A DNA stretch of 5,082 bases. Source: an uncultured Selenomonas sp. (lineage in GTDB: Bacteria; Bacillota; Negativicutes; Selenomonadales; Selenomonadaceae). The stretch spans positions 1-5,082 of the forward strand of contig CAMURM010000153.1 in NCBI GenBank assembly GCA_947097535.1, written 5' to 3'. Each line of letters begins with the position of its first letter. Position 1 is the stretch's first letter. The notes beneath the pieces are model-generated. The model was not told where the DNA came from and did not search any database. It worked only from the letters and a program-made list of their open reading frames with translations. The translations under genes were made by a program, and so were the position numbers. This document shows, one piece after another, positions 1-5,082 of this stretch.

Positions 1-713
1 GCGACGGCGCTGATTCCAAGATGAACCCGTACGACCTGTTTGCTCTCGAGTGCGGTCTGCTTCTTAAGGAGAAGTACGGCGGGCGCGTCAGCGTCATCAC
101 GATGGGACCGCCGCAGGCAAAGGCTGTCATCTATGAAGCGTTTGCCATGGGCGCAGACGAGGGCGCGATCATCTCCGACCGCTCGTTCGGCGGCGCGGAT
201 GTTCTCGCGACGAGCTATACGCTTTCGCAGGGCATCAAGAAGCTTGGCAAGTTCGACCTGATCATCTGCGGACTGCAGACGACGGACGGCGATACGGCGC
301 AGGTGGGGCCTGAGGTTTCCGAAGCTCTCGATCTGCCGAGCGTCTGCAATGTCAAGGTGATCAAGGGCGTCGAGGACGGCGGCCTCCTGGTCGACATGGA
401 AATGGCACAGGATATCGAGCATCTGAAGGTTCAGTTCCCCTGCCTCATCACGGTGCAGAAGGATATCGTGCAGCCGCGTCTGCCGTCGTACCTCAAGAAG
501 AAGGCGACGGAAAACAAGGAAATCCCGATGTACACGCTCCAGGACATGGCGGACAAGGACAAGAACCACTACGGTTTGAACGGTTCACCTACGCAGGTCA
601 GCCGCATCTTCCCGCCGACGTCCGACAAGGAGCAGGTTTCTTGGACGGGTACGGCAGAAGAGGTTTCGGACAAGATCGTCGGCATGCTGAAAAAGAAGAA
701 GTTCATCGCGTAA
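1..713 (+). CDS. etfB: Electron transfer flavoprotein subunit beta (EtfB/LctB-type), 5'-truncated
   Basis: The reading frame is open from the window edge (first full codon at base 3) to TAA at 711-713, giving 236 visible residues. EtfB is usually about 260 residues, so roughly 25-30 N-terminal residues lie outside. The Met at base 21 is internal: the visible DGADSK-MNPYDLFALE is the family's conserved NPYD-x-xALE segment, normally about 30 residues into the protein. The loop GLQTTDGDTAQVGP (about 270-311) is the conserved nucleotide-binding loop, and the later DIEHLKVQFPCLITV fits the EtfB family signature region before the C-terminal arm. Known role: EtfB pairs with EtfA, binds a flavin and, in bifurcating or confurcating types, is the NAD(H) site. 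The neighbours (ferredoxin-EtfA, then a GlcD-type dehydrogenase) point to LctB of an Ldh-EtfAB complex in the cytoplasm. The family call is very secure; confurcation is inferred from context. Confidence 0.95.
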   Translation, partial: DGADSKMNPYDLFALECGLLLKEKYGGRVSVITMGPPQAKAVIYEAFAMGADEGAIISDRSFGGADVLATSYTLSQGIKKLGKFDLIICGLQTTDGDTAQVGPEVSEALDLPSVCNVKVIKGVEDGGLLVDMEMAQDIEHLKVQFPCLITVQKDIVQPRLPSYLKKKATENKEIPMYTLQDMADKDKNHYGLNGSPTQVSRIFPPTSDKEQVSWTGTAEEVSDKIVGMLKKKKFIA

Positions 714-788
714 GTTTCCGCAAAGGAAGGCCGAACACTGCTCATGAAGTGCAAAGGCGCGCTTTGTGGGAGCCGAAGAACAAGAACT

Positions 789-793
789 GGAGG
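789..793 (+). promoter_or_regulatory. Shine-Dalgarno that fixes the etfA start
   Basis: GGAGG lies 8 nt before the ATG at 802. The frame is also open upstream, with an in-frame GTG at 766 and an ATG at 796. The ATG at 796 is only 2 nt from this site, and no comparable purine-rich site precedes 766. The start at 802 also gives the expected beginning of the ferredoxin domain (MGKLVV). Confidence 0.75.
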
Positions 794-801
794 AAATGCA
801 A

Positions 802-2010
802 ATGGGGAAACTCGTTGTCCATCAAGACAAAATTACCAGTGCGCAGATCATGGAAGACGTCATCAAGGTCTGCCCGTTCAATGCGCTCGAAAACATTGAC
901 GGCAAGCTTGAGATCAACGCGGGCTGCAAACTCTGTAAGCTCTGCGTGAAGAAGGGCCCTGCGGGCGTCATGGAGTTCATCGAGGAGGATGTCAAGCCCT
1001 CGGTCAACAAGGACGATTGGAAGGGCATCGCCGTCTACGTCGAGCACGAGGAAGGCGTGATCCATCCGGTCACGTTCGAGCTCATCGGCAAGGCGAAGGA
1101 ACTCGCGGCAAAAATCAACCATCCCGTGTATGCAGTATTCATCGGCAGCGACATCAAGGGACGCGTCGATGAACTCCGGCACTATGGCGTGGACAAGGTA
1201 TTCTGTTGCGACAACCCCGAGCTCAAGTATTTCAAGATCGAGACGTACACGTCGGCATTTGAAGCGTTCATCAACAAGGTGAAGCCGACGGCGATCCTCG
1301 TCGGCGCGACCTCGGTCGGCCGTCAGCTTGCGCCGCGCATCGCCGCCCGCTTCAAGACGGGACTGACGGCGGACTGCACGATTCTCGACATGAAGGAAAA
1401 CACGGATCTCGTCCAGATTCGTCCGGCATTCGGCGGCAACATCATGGCGGAGATTCATACGCCGAACCATCGTCCGCAGATGTGCACGGTACGCTATAAG
1501 ATCATGAACGCTCCCGAGAGGAGCGCGGAGCTTTCCGGCGAGGTCGAGGAGTTCACGGTGGCGCCCGAGAAGCTCAAGAACCGCGTCGACGTGCTCGGCA
1601 CGACGAAAAAGCCGAAGGAGCAGGGCATCGAGAACGCCGAAGTTCTCGTCGTTGCAGGCCGCGGCATCAAGAAGAAGGAAGACCTCGCGATGATCGAGGA
1701 GCTTGCAGAGCTCCTGGGCGGCCAGGTCGCCTGCACGCGTCCGATGATGGAGAGCGGCTGGTTCGATGCGAAGCATCAGATCGGTCTTTCGGGCCGCACG
1801 GTTCGCCCGAAGCTCATCATCACCTGCGGCGTATCGGGCTCGGTTCAGTTCGTCGCCGGCATGAATAACTCGGAAACCATCATCGCCATCAATTCGGATC
1901 CGAAGGCTACGATTTTCGATGTGGCGAATTATGCCATTGTCGGGGACATCTATGAGATCGTCCCGCAGCTGATCGAAAAGATCAAGAAAGGGGAGGCCGT
2001 TGTAGCATGA
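802..2010 (+). CDS. etfA: Electron transfer flavoprotein subunit alpha with N-terminal ferredoxin-like domain (LctC-type)
   Basis: 402 residues, longer than a plain EtfA (about 310-340) because of an N-terminal ferredoxin-like domain (about 1-65). Its cysteines are Cys24 (CPFNAL) and Cys42-x2-Cys45-x2-Cys48, enough for one [4Fe-4S] cluster. The position where a second CP motif would fall reads KKGP, so a second cluster is not supported. Residues 73-250 form the EtfA alpha/beta domain (GATSVGRQLAPRIAAR at 168-183). Residues 278-385 are the FAD domain: GRGI at 286-289, GLSGRTV at 328-334, signature GVSGSVQFVAGM at 343-354, AINSDP at 362-367. The signature has Phe350 where His is usual. Ferredoxin-EtfA proteins are known from A. 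woodii CarE and LctC, where they link ferredoxin to bifurcation or confurcation. An 88-bp gap separates it from etfB, and its TGA overlaps the next ATG by 4 bp. Family secure; partner assignment inferred from the operon. Confidence 0.95.
   Translation: MGKLVVHQDKITSAQIMEDVIKVCPFNALENIDGKLEINAGCKLCKLCVKKGPAGVMEFIEEDVKPSVNKDDWKGIAVYVEHEEGVIHPVTFELIGKAKELAAKINHPVYAVFIGSDIKGRVDELRHYGVDKVFCCDNPELKYFKIETYTSAFEAFINKVKPTAILVGATSVGRQLAPRIAARFKTGLTADCTILDMKENTDLVQIRPAFGGNIMAEIHTPNHRPQMCTVRYKIMNAPERSAELSGEVEEFTVAPEKLKNRVDVLGTTKKPKEQGIENAEVLVVAGRGIKKKEDLAMIEELAELLGGQVACTRPMMESGWFDAKHQIGLSGRTVRPKLIITCGVSGSVQFVAGMNNSETIIAINSDPKATIFDVANYAIVGDIYEIVPQLIEKIKKGEAVVA
1989..1996 (+). promoter_or_regulatory. Shine-Dalgarno for the dehydrogenase, inside the end of etfA
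   Basis: AGGGGAGG lies 10 nt before the ATG at 2007, within the last codons of etfA. With the ATGA stop/start overlap at 2007-2010 it indicates translational coupling, which would help make the Etf and dehydrogenase subunits in balance. Confidence 0.7.
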
Positions 2011-3404
2011 GTAACTACAAGACTTTCGAGGAAAAAGACCTGGAGGCTCTTGCCCAGATCGTTGACCGTGAGCGCCTTCTTTGGAAGGACGAGATCAAGG
2101 AAGAGTACAGCCATGACGAACTGAGCGCCGAGGCGCACTATCCGGACGTCGTCGTGCGCGTGCTCTCGACGGAAGAAGTTTCCAAGGTCATGAAGTATTG
2201 CCACGACAACAACCTGCCTGTGACGCCGCGCGGCGCCGGCACGGGACTCGTCGGTGCAGCCGTCGCCGTGCACAAGGGCGTCATGATCGATACGACGCTC
2301 ATGAACCACTTCCTTGAGCTCGATGACAAGAACCTCACGCTGACGGTCGAGCCGGGCGTGCTCATCATGGATATCTATGCGTATGTTGAGCCTCATGGGC
2401 TCTTCTACCCGCCCGATCCGGGCGAGAAGTCCGCGACGATCGGCGGCAACATCTCGACGAACGCCGGCGGCATGCGCGCCGTCAAGTACGGCGTCACGCG
2501 CGACTATGTGCGCGCTCTGGAAGTCGTCATGGCGGACGGCACGGTCATGAACCTCGGCGGCAAGGTCGTCAAGAACTCGACGGGCTACGACATCAAGGAT
2601 ATGATCATCGGCTCGGAAGGTACGCTCGGCATCGTCACGAAGGCGACGCTGAAGCTCATCCCGCTGCCGAAGAAGACGGTCACGCTGCTCGTGCCGTTCC
2701 CGACGCTGAAGCATGCGATCGATACGGTACCCGTCATCATGCGCTCGAAGGTCATCCCGACGGCCGTCGAGTTCATGGAGCGCGAGGTCATCATGGACGC
2801 CGAAGAGTTCTTGGGCATGAAGTTCCCCGACAAGACGGCGGACGCCTACCTGCTGTTGAAGTTCGACGGCAACTCGACGGAGGAGATCTCGGGCTACTAC
2901 GACGACGTCGCGAAGATCTGCCTCGACCAGGGCGCGATCGATCTCTTCATCGCCGATACGGAAGAGCGCGAGACGCCGATCTGGAAGACGCGCGGTGCGT
3001 TCCTTGAGGCGATCAAAGGCTCGACGACGGAGATGGACGAGGTCGACTGCGTTGTGCCGCGCGACTGCGTCAATACGTTCGTTGAACATGTACATCAGGT
3101 GCGCGAGGACATGGGCATCCGCATCAAGAGCTTCGGACATGCGGGCGACGGCAACCTCCACATCTACATCCTGCGCGACGATATGAACGACGAGCAGTGG
3201 AAGAAGAACCTTGACGAGGCCATGGACCGCATGTATAAGAAGGCTCGTGAGCTCAAGGGTCTCGTTTCCGGCGAGCACGGCATCGGCTTCGCGAAGATGT
3301 CCTACATGGGCGAGAACTATGCGCCTGAGAAGATCGAGCTCATGCGCGGCATCAAGAAGGCCTTCGACCCGAAGGGCATCCTGAACCCGACGAAGCTTTT
3401 CTGA
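2007..3404 (+). CDS. FAD-linked D-2-hydroxyacid dehydrogenase (GlcD/LctD family), probable D-lactate dehydrogenase of an Ldh-EtfAB complex
   Basis: 465 residues, full length for the family. An N-terminal PCMH-type FAD domain spans about 40-220: PRGAGTGLVGAAV at 74-86, PPDPGEKSATIGGN at 135-148, STNAGG at 150-155, GSEGTLGIVT at 202-211. A C-terminal FAD-oxidase domain spans about 225-462, with GHAGDGNLH at 377-385, SGEHGIG at 421-427 and the usual ending DPKGILNP. By comparison with D-2-hydroxyglutarate dehydrogenase, His378, His385 and Glu423 should bind the catalytic metal and His424 should be the base. The expected reaction is D-lactate to pyruvate, passing electrons to the Etf flavins. There is no signal peptide or membrane segment, so it should be a soluble cytoplasmic protein. 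Position directly after and overlapping etfA supports LctD. Glycolate or D-2-hydroxyglutarate cannot be excluded as substrate from sequence alone, so no symbol is assigned. Confidence 0.92.
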   Translation: MSNYKTFEEKDLEALAQIVDRERLLWKDEIKEEYSHDELSAEAHYPDVVVRVLSTEEVSKVMKYCHDNNLPVTPRGAGTGLVGAAVAVHKGVMIDTTLMNHFLELDDKNLTLTVEPGVLIMDIYAYVEPHGLFYPPDPGEKSATIGGNISTNAGGMRAVKYGVTRDYVRALEVVMADGTVMNLGGKVVKNSTGYDIKDMIIGSEGTLGIVTKATLKLIPLPKKTVTLLVPFPTLKHAIDTVPVIMRSKVIPTAVEFMEREVIMDAEEFLGMKFPDKTADAYLLLKFDGNSTEEISGYYDDVAKICLDQGAIDLFIADTEERETPIWKTRGAFLEAIKGSTTEMDEVDCVVPRDCVNTFVEHVHQVREDMGIRIKSFGHAGDGNLHIYILRDDMNDEQWKKNLDEAMDRMYKKARELKGLVSGEHGIGFAKMSYMGENYAPEKIELMRGIKKAFDPKGILNPTKLF

Positions 3405-3416
3405 GAATCTGCCGTC

Positions 3417-3434
3417 AAGACGCATTTACGTCTT
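3417..3434 (+). terminator. Small stem-loop after the dehydrogenase gene, possible weak terminator
   Basis: Perfect 6-bp stem AAGACG / CGTCTT with a 6-nt loop (CATTTA), beginning 12 nt after the stop codon. It is not followed by a convincing T tract (TGGTGACT follows), so intrinsic termination here is uncertain. It may instead protect the 3' end of the etfBA-dehydrogenase message. Confidence 0.3.
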
Positions 3435-3460
3435 TGGTGACTGAATGATGAAATTTTGTG

Positions 3461-3486
3461 GAAGCTGCAGCTGAAAGCAGCGCTTC
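3461..3486 (+). other. Second intergenic stem-loop
   Basis: GAAGC (3461-3465) pairs with GCTTC (3482-3486). TGC (3466-3468) continues the stem with GCA (3477-3479), leaving a 2-nt bulge (3480-3481) and an 8-nt loop. The left arm contains the perfect 10-bp palindrome AGCTGCAGCT (3463-3472). No T tract follows. Function unknown; it may be part of a structured 3' or 5' untranslated region. Confidence 0.35.
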
Positions 3487-3502
3487 CCGACAGGCAATCC
3501 AG

Positions 3503-3604
3503 CTTATGAAAGCCCCCTTTTCCCGCCTTGCTGCGAAAAGCGCCGTGCGGGCCGCCTCCTGCACGATCTTGAGCGGCAAGCACGGGAGAAGGGGATTTCT
3601 TAAG
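3503..3604. repeat. Long imperfect inverted repeat (~102 nt) able to fold into one nested hairpin
   Basis: Read by eye, pairings from outside in are: 3503-3506 with 3601-3604; 3508-3511 with 3596-3599 (a U-U mismatch between these); 3514-3525 with 3583-3594 (12 bp, one G-U, CCCCTTTTCCCG against CGGGAGAAGGGG); 3527-3534 with 3573-3580 (8 bp, one G-U); 3538-3540 with 3568-3570; and 3544-3551 with 3558-3565 (8 bp, one G-U). The apical loop is CCGCCT. That is about 39 pairs with only small internal loops. The right arm leads into ATTTCTTAAG, so it could act as a terminator of the upstream operon. Its length is unusual for that, so a MITE/REP-like dispersed element or a structured leader are alternatives. 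No flanking target duplication was seen. Confidence 0.7.
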
Positions 3605-3608
3605 AAAT
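3595..3608. promoter_or_regulatory. Perfect 14-bp palindrome, candidate operator
   Basis: ATTTCTTAAGAAAT is its own reverse complement. It lies 49 bp upstream of the lutC start and overlaps the right end of the long inverted repeat as well as the candidate -35 region. Position and symmetry would suit a dimeric regulator (lut operons are often controlled by GntR-family proteins), but no regulator gene is in the window and no known consensus was recognised. Confidence 0.35.
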
Positions 3609-3627
3609 AATATATACTATTTATTTT
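3600..3627 (+). promoter_or_regulatory. Weak candidate sigma-A promoter for lutCB
   Basis: TTAAGA (3600-3605, 4 of 6 to TTGACA) and TATTTT (3622-3627, 4 of 6 to TATAAT) are separated by 16 nt in an extremely AT-rich stretch (3595-3642 has 4 G/C in 48 nt). Alternative -10-like boxes are TATACT (3613-3618) and TAAAAT (3628-3633), neither with a good -35 box. A promoter in this stretch is likely; the exact boxes are uncertain. Confidence 0.35.
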
Positions 3628-3635
3628 TAAAATAA
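3621..3635. promoter_or_regulatory. AT-rich palindrome near the candidate -10 region
   Basis: TTATTTT and AAAATAA are perfect 7-bp inverted arms around a single T. Their centre is about 26 bp downstream of the centre of the 14-bp palindrome. It may be a second operator half, or chance symmetry in very AT-rich DNA. Confidence 0.25.
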
Positions 3636-3642
3636 TTTAATC

Positions 3643-3649
3643 AAGGAGG
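3643..3649 (+). promoter_or_regulatory. Strong Shine-Dalgarno of lutC
   Basis: AAGGAGG with a 7-nt spacer to the ATG at 3657, a near-ideal site. It confirms the start and suggests efficient initiation at the first gene of the lut unit. The ATG at 3650 is out of frame and touches the Shine-Dalgarno, so it is not a start. Confidence 0.85.
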
Positions 3650-3656
3650 ATGGACC

Positions 3657-4274
3657 ATGCTGAAAATCTGTCAGGATTGGCCCAAGGAAGCGTTCGATGA
3701 CAAACTCATCGATGCGAAATATTGGGACGATTTTGAGAAAAACGCCACGTTGGCTGCTGCGGAAGTCTTTCGCGTGAAGGATCTGGCGGCGGCGAAGGCG
3801 AAGACAGCGGAACTCATCAAAGAGTTCAACTGTAAGAAGGTCATCGCGACGTGCGGCGACAACAATGCGGGCATCAAGAAGATCTACGAGGAGCTTTCCA
3901 CGCCCGAAGTGCCGATTTATACGGAAAAGTTTGAGATTGCGGAACATGCGCCGACGGCCGACCTCGGTCTTTCGGTTGCGGAGTTCGGCGTCGGCGAGAC
4001 GGGCGGCGTCTGTGTCGACACATATTCCTACGAGGCGCGCGTCACGGGCATGCTGCCGCCGGTACATGCCGTATACGTCAATGCGAACTACATGACGGAA
4101 AACCTCACGACGGCTTTGAAGATTATCTCGCGCGTCTACAAGCGCGGTTATGTTGGATTCATCACGGGACCGTCGCGTACGGCGGATATTGAGCGCGTGC
4201 TGACGCTCGGCGTTCATGGCCCGAGCCGCTTCTTCGTCATTGCAATCGAGAACATGGAAGGGAGTGAGGGCTGA
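3657..4274 (+). CDS. lutC: Lactate utilization protein C (LUD-domain protein, LutC/YkgG family)
   Basis: 205 residues, in the usual LutC size range (about 200-240). The LUD domain fills most of the protein. After a variable N-terminus with an alpha-helical stretch (about 22-60) come KVIATCGDN at 61-69 and the conserved core GLSVAEFGVGETGGVCVD at 104-121. The diagnostic C-terminal motif is GPSRTADIE (171-179) followed by GVHGPSRFFVIAIE (185-198). There is no cysteine cluster, signal peptide or membrane segment. Known role: with LutA and LutB it is needed for NAD-independent oxidation of L-lactate to pyruvate, as shown in Bacillus subtilis; the exact job of LutC itself is poorly defined. It follows a strong Shine-Dalgarno and an AT-rich promoter-like region, so it probably starts its own transcription unit. 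Its TGA overlaps the lutB ATG by one base (TGATG). Confidence 0.93.
   Translation: MLKICQDWPKEAFDDKLIDAKYWDDFEKNATLAAAEVFRVKDLAAAKAKTAELIKEFNCKKVIATCGDNNAGIKKIYEELSTPEVPIYTEKFEIAEHAPTADLGLSVAEFGVGETGGVCVDTYSYEARVTGMLPPVHAVYVNANYMTENLTTALKIISRVYKRGYVGFITGPSRTADIERVLTLGVHGPSRFFVIAIENMEGSEG
4258..4264 (+). promoter_or_regulatory. Shine-Dalgarno of lutB inside lutC
   Basis: AAGGGAG lies 9 nt before the ATG at 4274, within the last codons of lutC. With the TGATG overlap it supports translational coupling of lutC and lutB and fixes the lutB start. Confidence 0.65.
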
Positions 4275-5082
4275 TGGCACGCGATCTGCGCAAGGAAATC
4301 AATGAAAAGCTTGAAGATCCGATTCTTCGCGGCGCTCTCGGCAAATTCGCCGAGCAGTATCCGGGTGCTCGCCTGAAGTCGTACGAAGGTCACGACATCG
4401 AGGCTCTGCGCGAGGATCTGCGCGCGATGAAGCATGACGCCGTACAGCACATCGACCAGCTCGCCGACCAGTTCGAGGCTTCTGTTCGTGAGCGCGGCGG
4501 CGTGGTCTACCGTGCGAAGGACGGGCAGGCGGTCAAGGATTATCTCCTCAAGATCTGCAAGGAAAACAATGTCAAGCGCATCGTCAAGTCGAAGTCCATG
4601 GCGAGTGAGGAAATCCGCCTCAACGAAGACATTGAGGCGCACGGCATTCACATCCGTGAGACGGACTTGGGCGAATGGATGCTTTCCGTCGCGGGACAGC
4701 ACCCGTCGCACATGGTCATGCCGGCGATTCACTTGAATCGCGAGCAGTGCGCGGGCTTCTTCTCCAAGGAGCTGAAGAAGGACATCCCGAGCGACATCCC
4801 CTTCATGGTTCAGACGGCGCGCCAAGTGCTGCGCGAAGAGTTCATGCAGGCGGATCTCGGCTTCACGGGCGCGAACTTCGGCGTCGCCGAGAACGGTGCG
4901 ACCGGTCTCGTGACGAACGAAGGAAATGCGCGTATCACGACGACTCTGCCGCGCATCAACGTCGTCCTCATCGGCTATGAGAAGCTCATCCCGAAGGTCG
5001 AAGATATTGCCAAGATCCTGCGCCTCTTGCCGCGAAACGGCACGTGCCAGAAAGCGACGAGCTACGAGACGTTCATCTCGGG
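4274..5082 (+). CDS. lutB: Iron-sulfur lactate utilization protein B (LutB/LldF family), 3'-truncated
   Basis: The frame is open from ATG 4274 to the window edge with no stop, giving 269 visible residues of a family normally about 450-480 long. The visible part is the N-terminal LUD region: RGGVVYRAKDGQAVKDYL (74-91), KRIVKSKSMASEEIRLNE (101-118), ETDLGEWML (129-137), PSHMVMPAIHLNREQ (144-158), ADLGFTGANFGVAENGATG (193-211) and LVTNEGNARITTTLP (212-226). These follow the order and spacing recalled for B. subtilis LutB. The two ferredoxin-like cysteine motifs that bind [4Fe-4S] clusters lie past about residue 300 in the family and are therefore outside the window. Known role: Fe-S subunit of the LutABC L-lactate oxidation system. 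It is coupled to lutC; lutA must lie elsewhere or downstream if present. Confidence 0.93.
   Translation, partial: MARDLRKEINEKLEDPILRGALGKFAEQYPGARLKSYEGHDIEALREDLRAMKHDAVQHIDQLADQFEASVRERGGVVYRAKDGQAVKDYLLKICKENNVKRIVKSKSMASEEIRLNEDIEAHGIHIRETDLGEWMLSVAGQHPSHMVMPAIHLNREQCAGFFSKELKKDIPSDIPFMVQTARQVLREEFMQADLGFTGANFGVAENGATGLVTNEGNARITTTLPRINVVLIGYEKLIPKVEDIAKILRLLPRNGTCQKATSYETFIS

Noticed and set aside
766..801. Earlier in-frame starts for etfA (GTG 766, ATG 796)
   Set aside because: GGAGG at 789-793 is correctly spaced only for the ATG at 802, and the added residues (MGAEEQELEEMQ) are not part of the ferredoxin domain.
742..1776. 344-codon minus-strand open frame over etfA
   Set aside because: Same Arg/Asp/Leu-rich antisense shadow with no domain; it opposes a clear family gene.
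1950..3425. 491-codon open frame on the minus strand covering the whole dehydrogenase gene
   Set aside because: Its translation is dominated by Arg, Asp, Val, His and Leu, as expected from the antisense of GC-biased codons. It has no recognisable domain, and the plus-strand gene is unmistakable.
3445..3474. Nine-codon ORF (MMKFCGSCS) in the intergenic region, considered as a leader peptide
   Set aside because: No credible Shine-Dalgarno precedes it, it runs into the stem-loop at 3461-3486, and a 9-codon frame is expected by chance. There is no run of a single regulatory amino acid beyond two Cys.
3405..3656. Riboswitch or T-box in the region before lutC
   Set aside because: No T-box GGUGG-type antiterminator core or other familiar riboswitch consensus could be recognised, and the structure is one long hairpin rather than a multi-branch aptamer. 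A covariance-model scan would be needed to exclude rarer classes.
3627..4825. Minus-strand open frames of 217 and 203 codons over lutC and lutB
   Set aside because: Antisense shadows of well-identified genes, with biased composition and no family resemblance.
4434..4980. Plus-strand frames at 4434-4736 and 4675-4980
   Set aside because: Both are out-of-frame shadows within lutB, with Arg/Ser-rich or Gly/Arg-rich translations and no Shine-Dalgarno.

Overview
The window holds two adjacent, co-directional (+ strand) lactate-oxidation modules from a GC-rich anaerobic Firmicute. Protein sequence style, gene content and GC-rich codons with frequent Lys/Glu suggest a Negativicutes member (Selenomonas- or Megasphaera-like). 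That placement is inference from general resemblance, not a database match.

Module 1 (start to 3404) is etfB (5' end cut off), etfA and an FAD-linked 2-hydroxyacid dehydrogenase of the GlcD/LctD family. EtfA carries an extra N-terminal ferredoxin-like domain with four cysteines placed for one [4Fe-4S] cluster. The combination EtfB + ferredoxin-EtfA + GlcD-type dehydrogenase matches the electron-confurcating lactate dehydrogenase (Ldh-EtfAB, LctBCD) known from Acetobacterium woodii. That enzyme drives lactate oxidation with NAD+ by co-oxidising reduced ferredoxin. etfA and the dehydrogenase gene overlap by 4 bp (ATGA).

The 252-bp intergenic region (3405-3656) is the least explained part. It holds a small stem-loop just after the dehydrogenase stop, a second stem-loop, and a nested imperfect inverted repeat of about 102 nt (3503-3604, roughly 39 possible base pairs). 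A very AT-rich stretch follows (4 G/C in 48 nt at 3595-3642) with two palindromes, a weak candidate promoter and a strong Shine-Dalgarno.

Module 2 (3657 to the window end) is lutC then lutB (3' end cut off), with stop and start codons overlapping (TGATG). These encode two subunits of the LutABC-type NAD-independent L-lactate oxidation complex. The third subunit, lutA, is not in the window. Together the modules suggest that the cell can oxidise both lactate stereoisomers to pyruvate: D-lactate through the Etf-linked flavoenzyme and L-lactate through the Lut iron-sulfur complex.

No RNA genes, transposase genes or CRISPR arrays were seen. The genes belong to known families. The parts most worth a second look are the structured intergenic region and a His-to-Phe change in the EtfA FAD signature.
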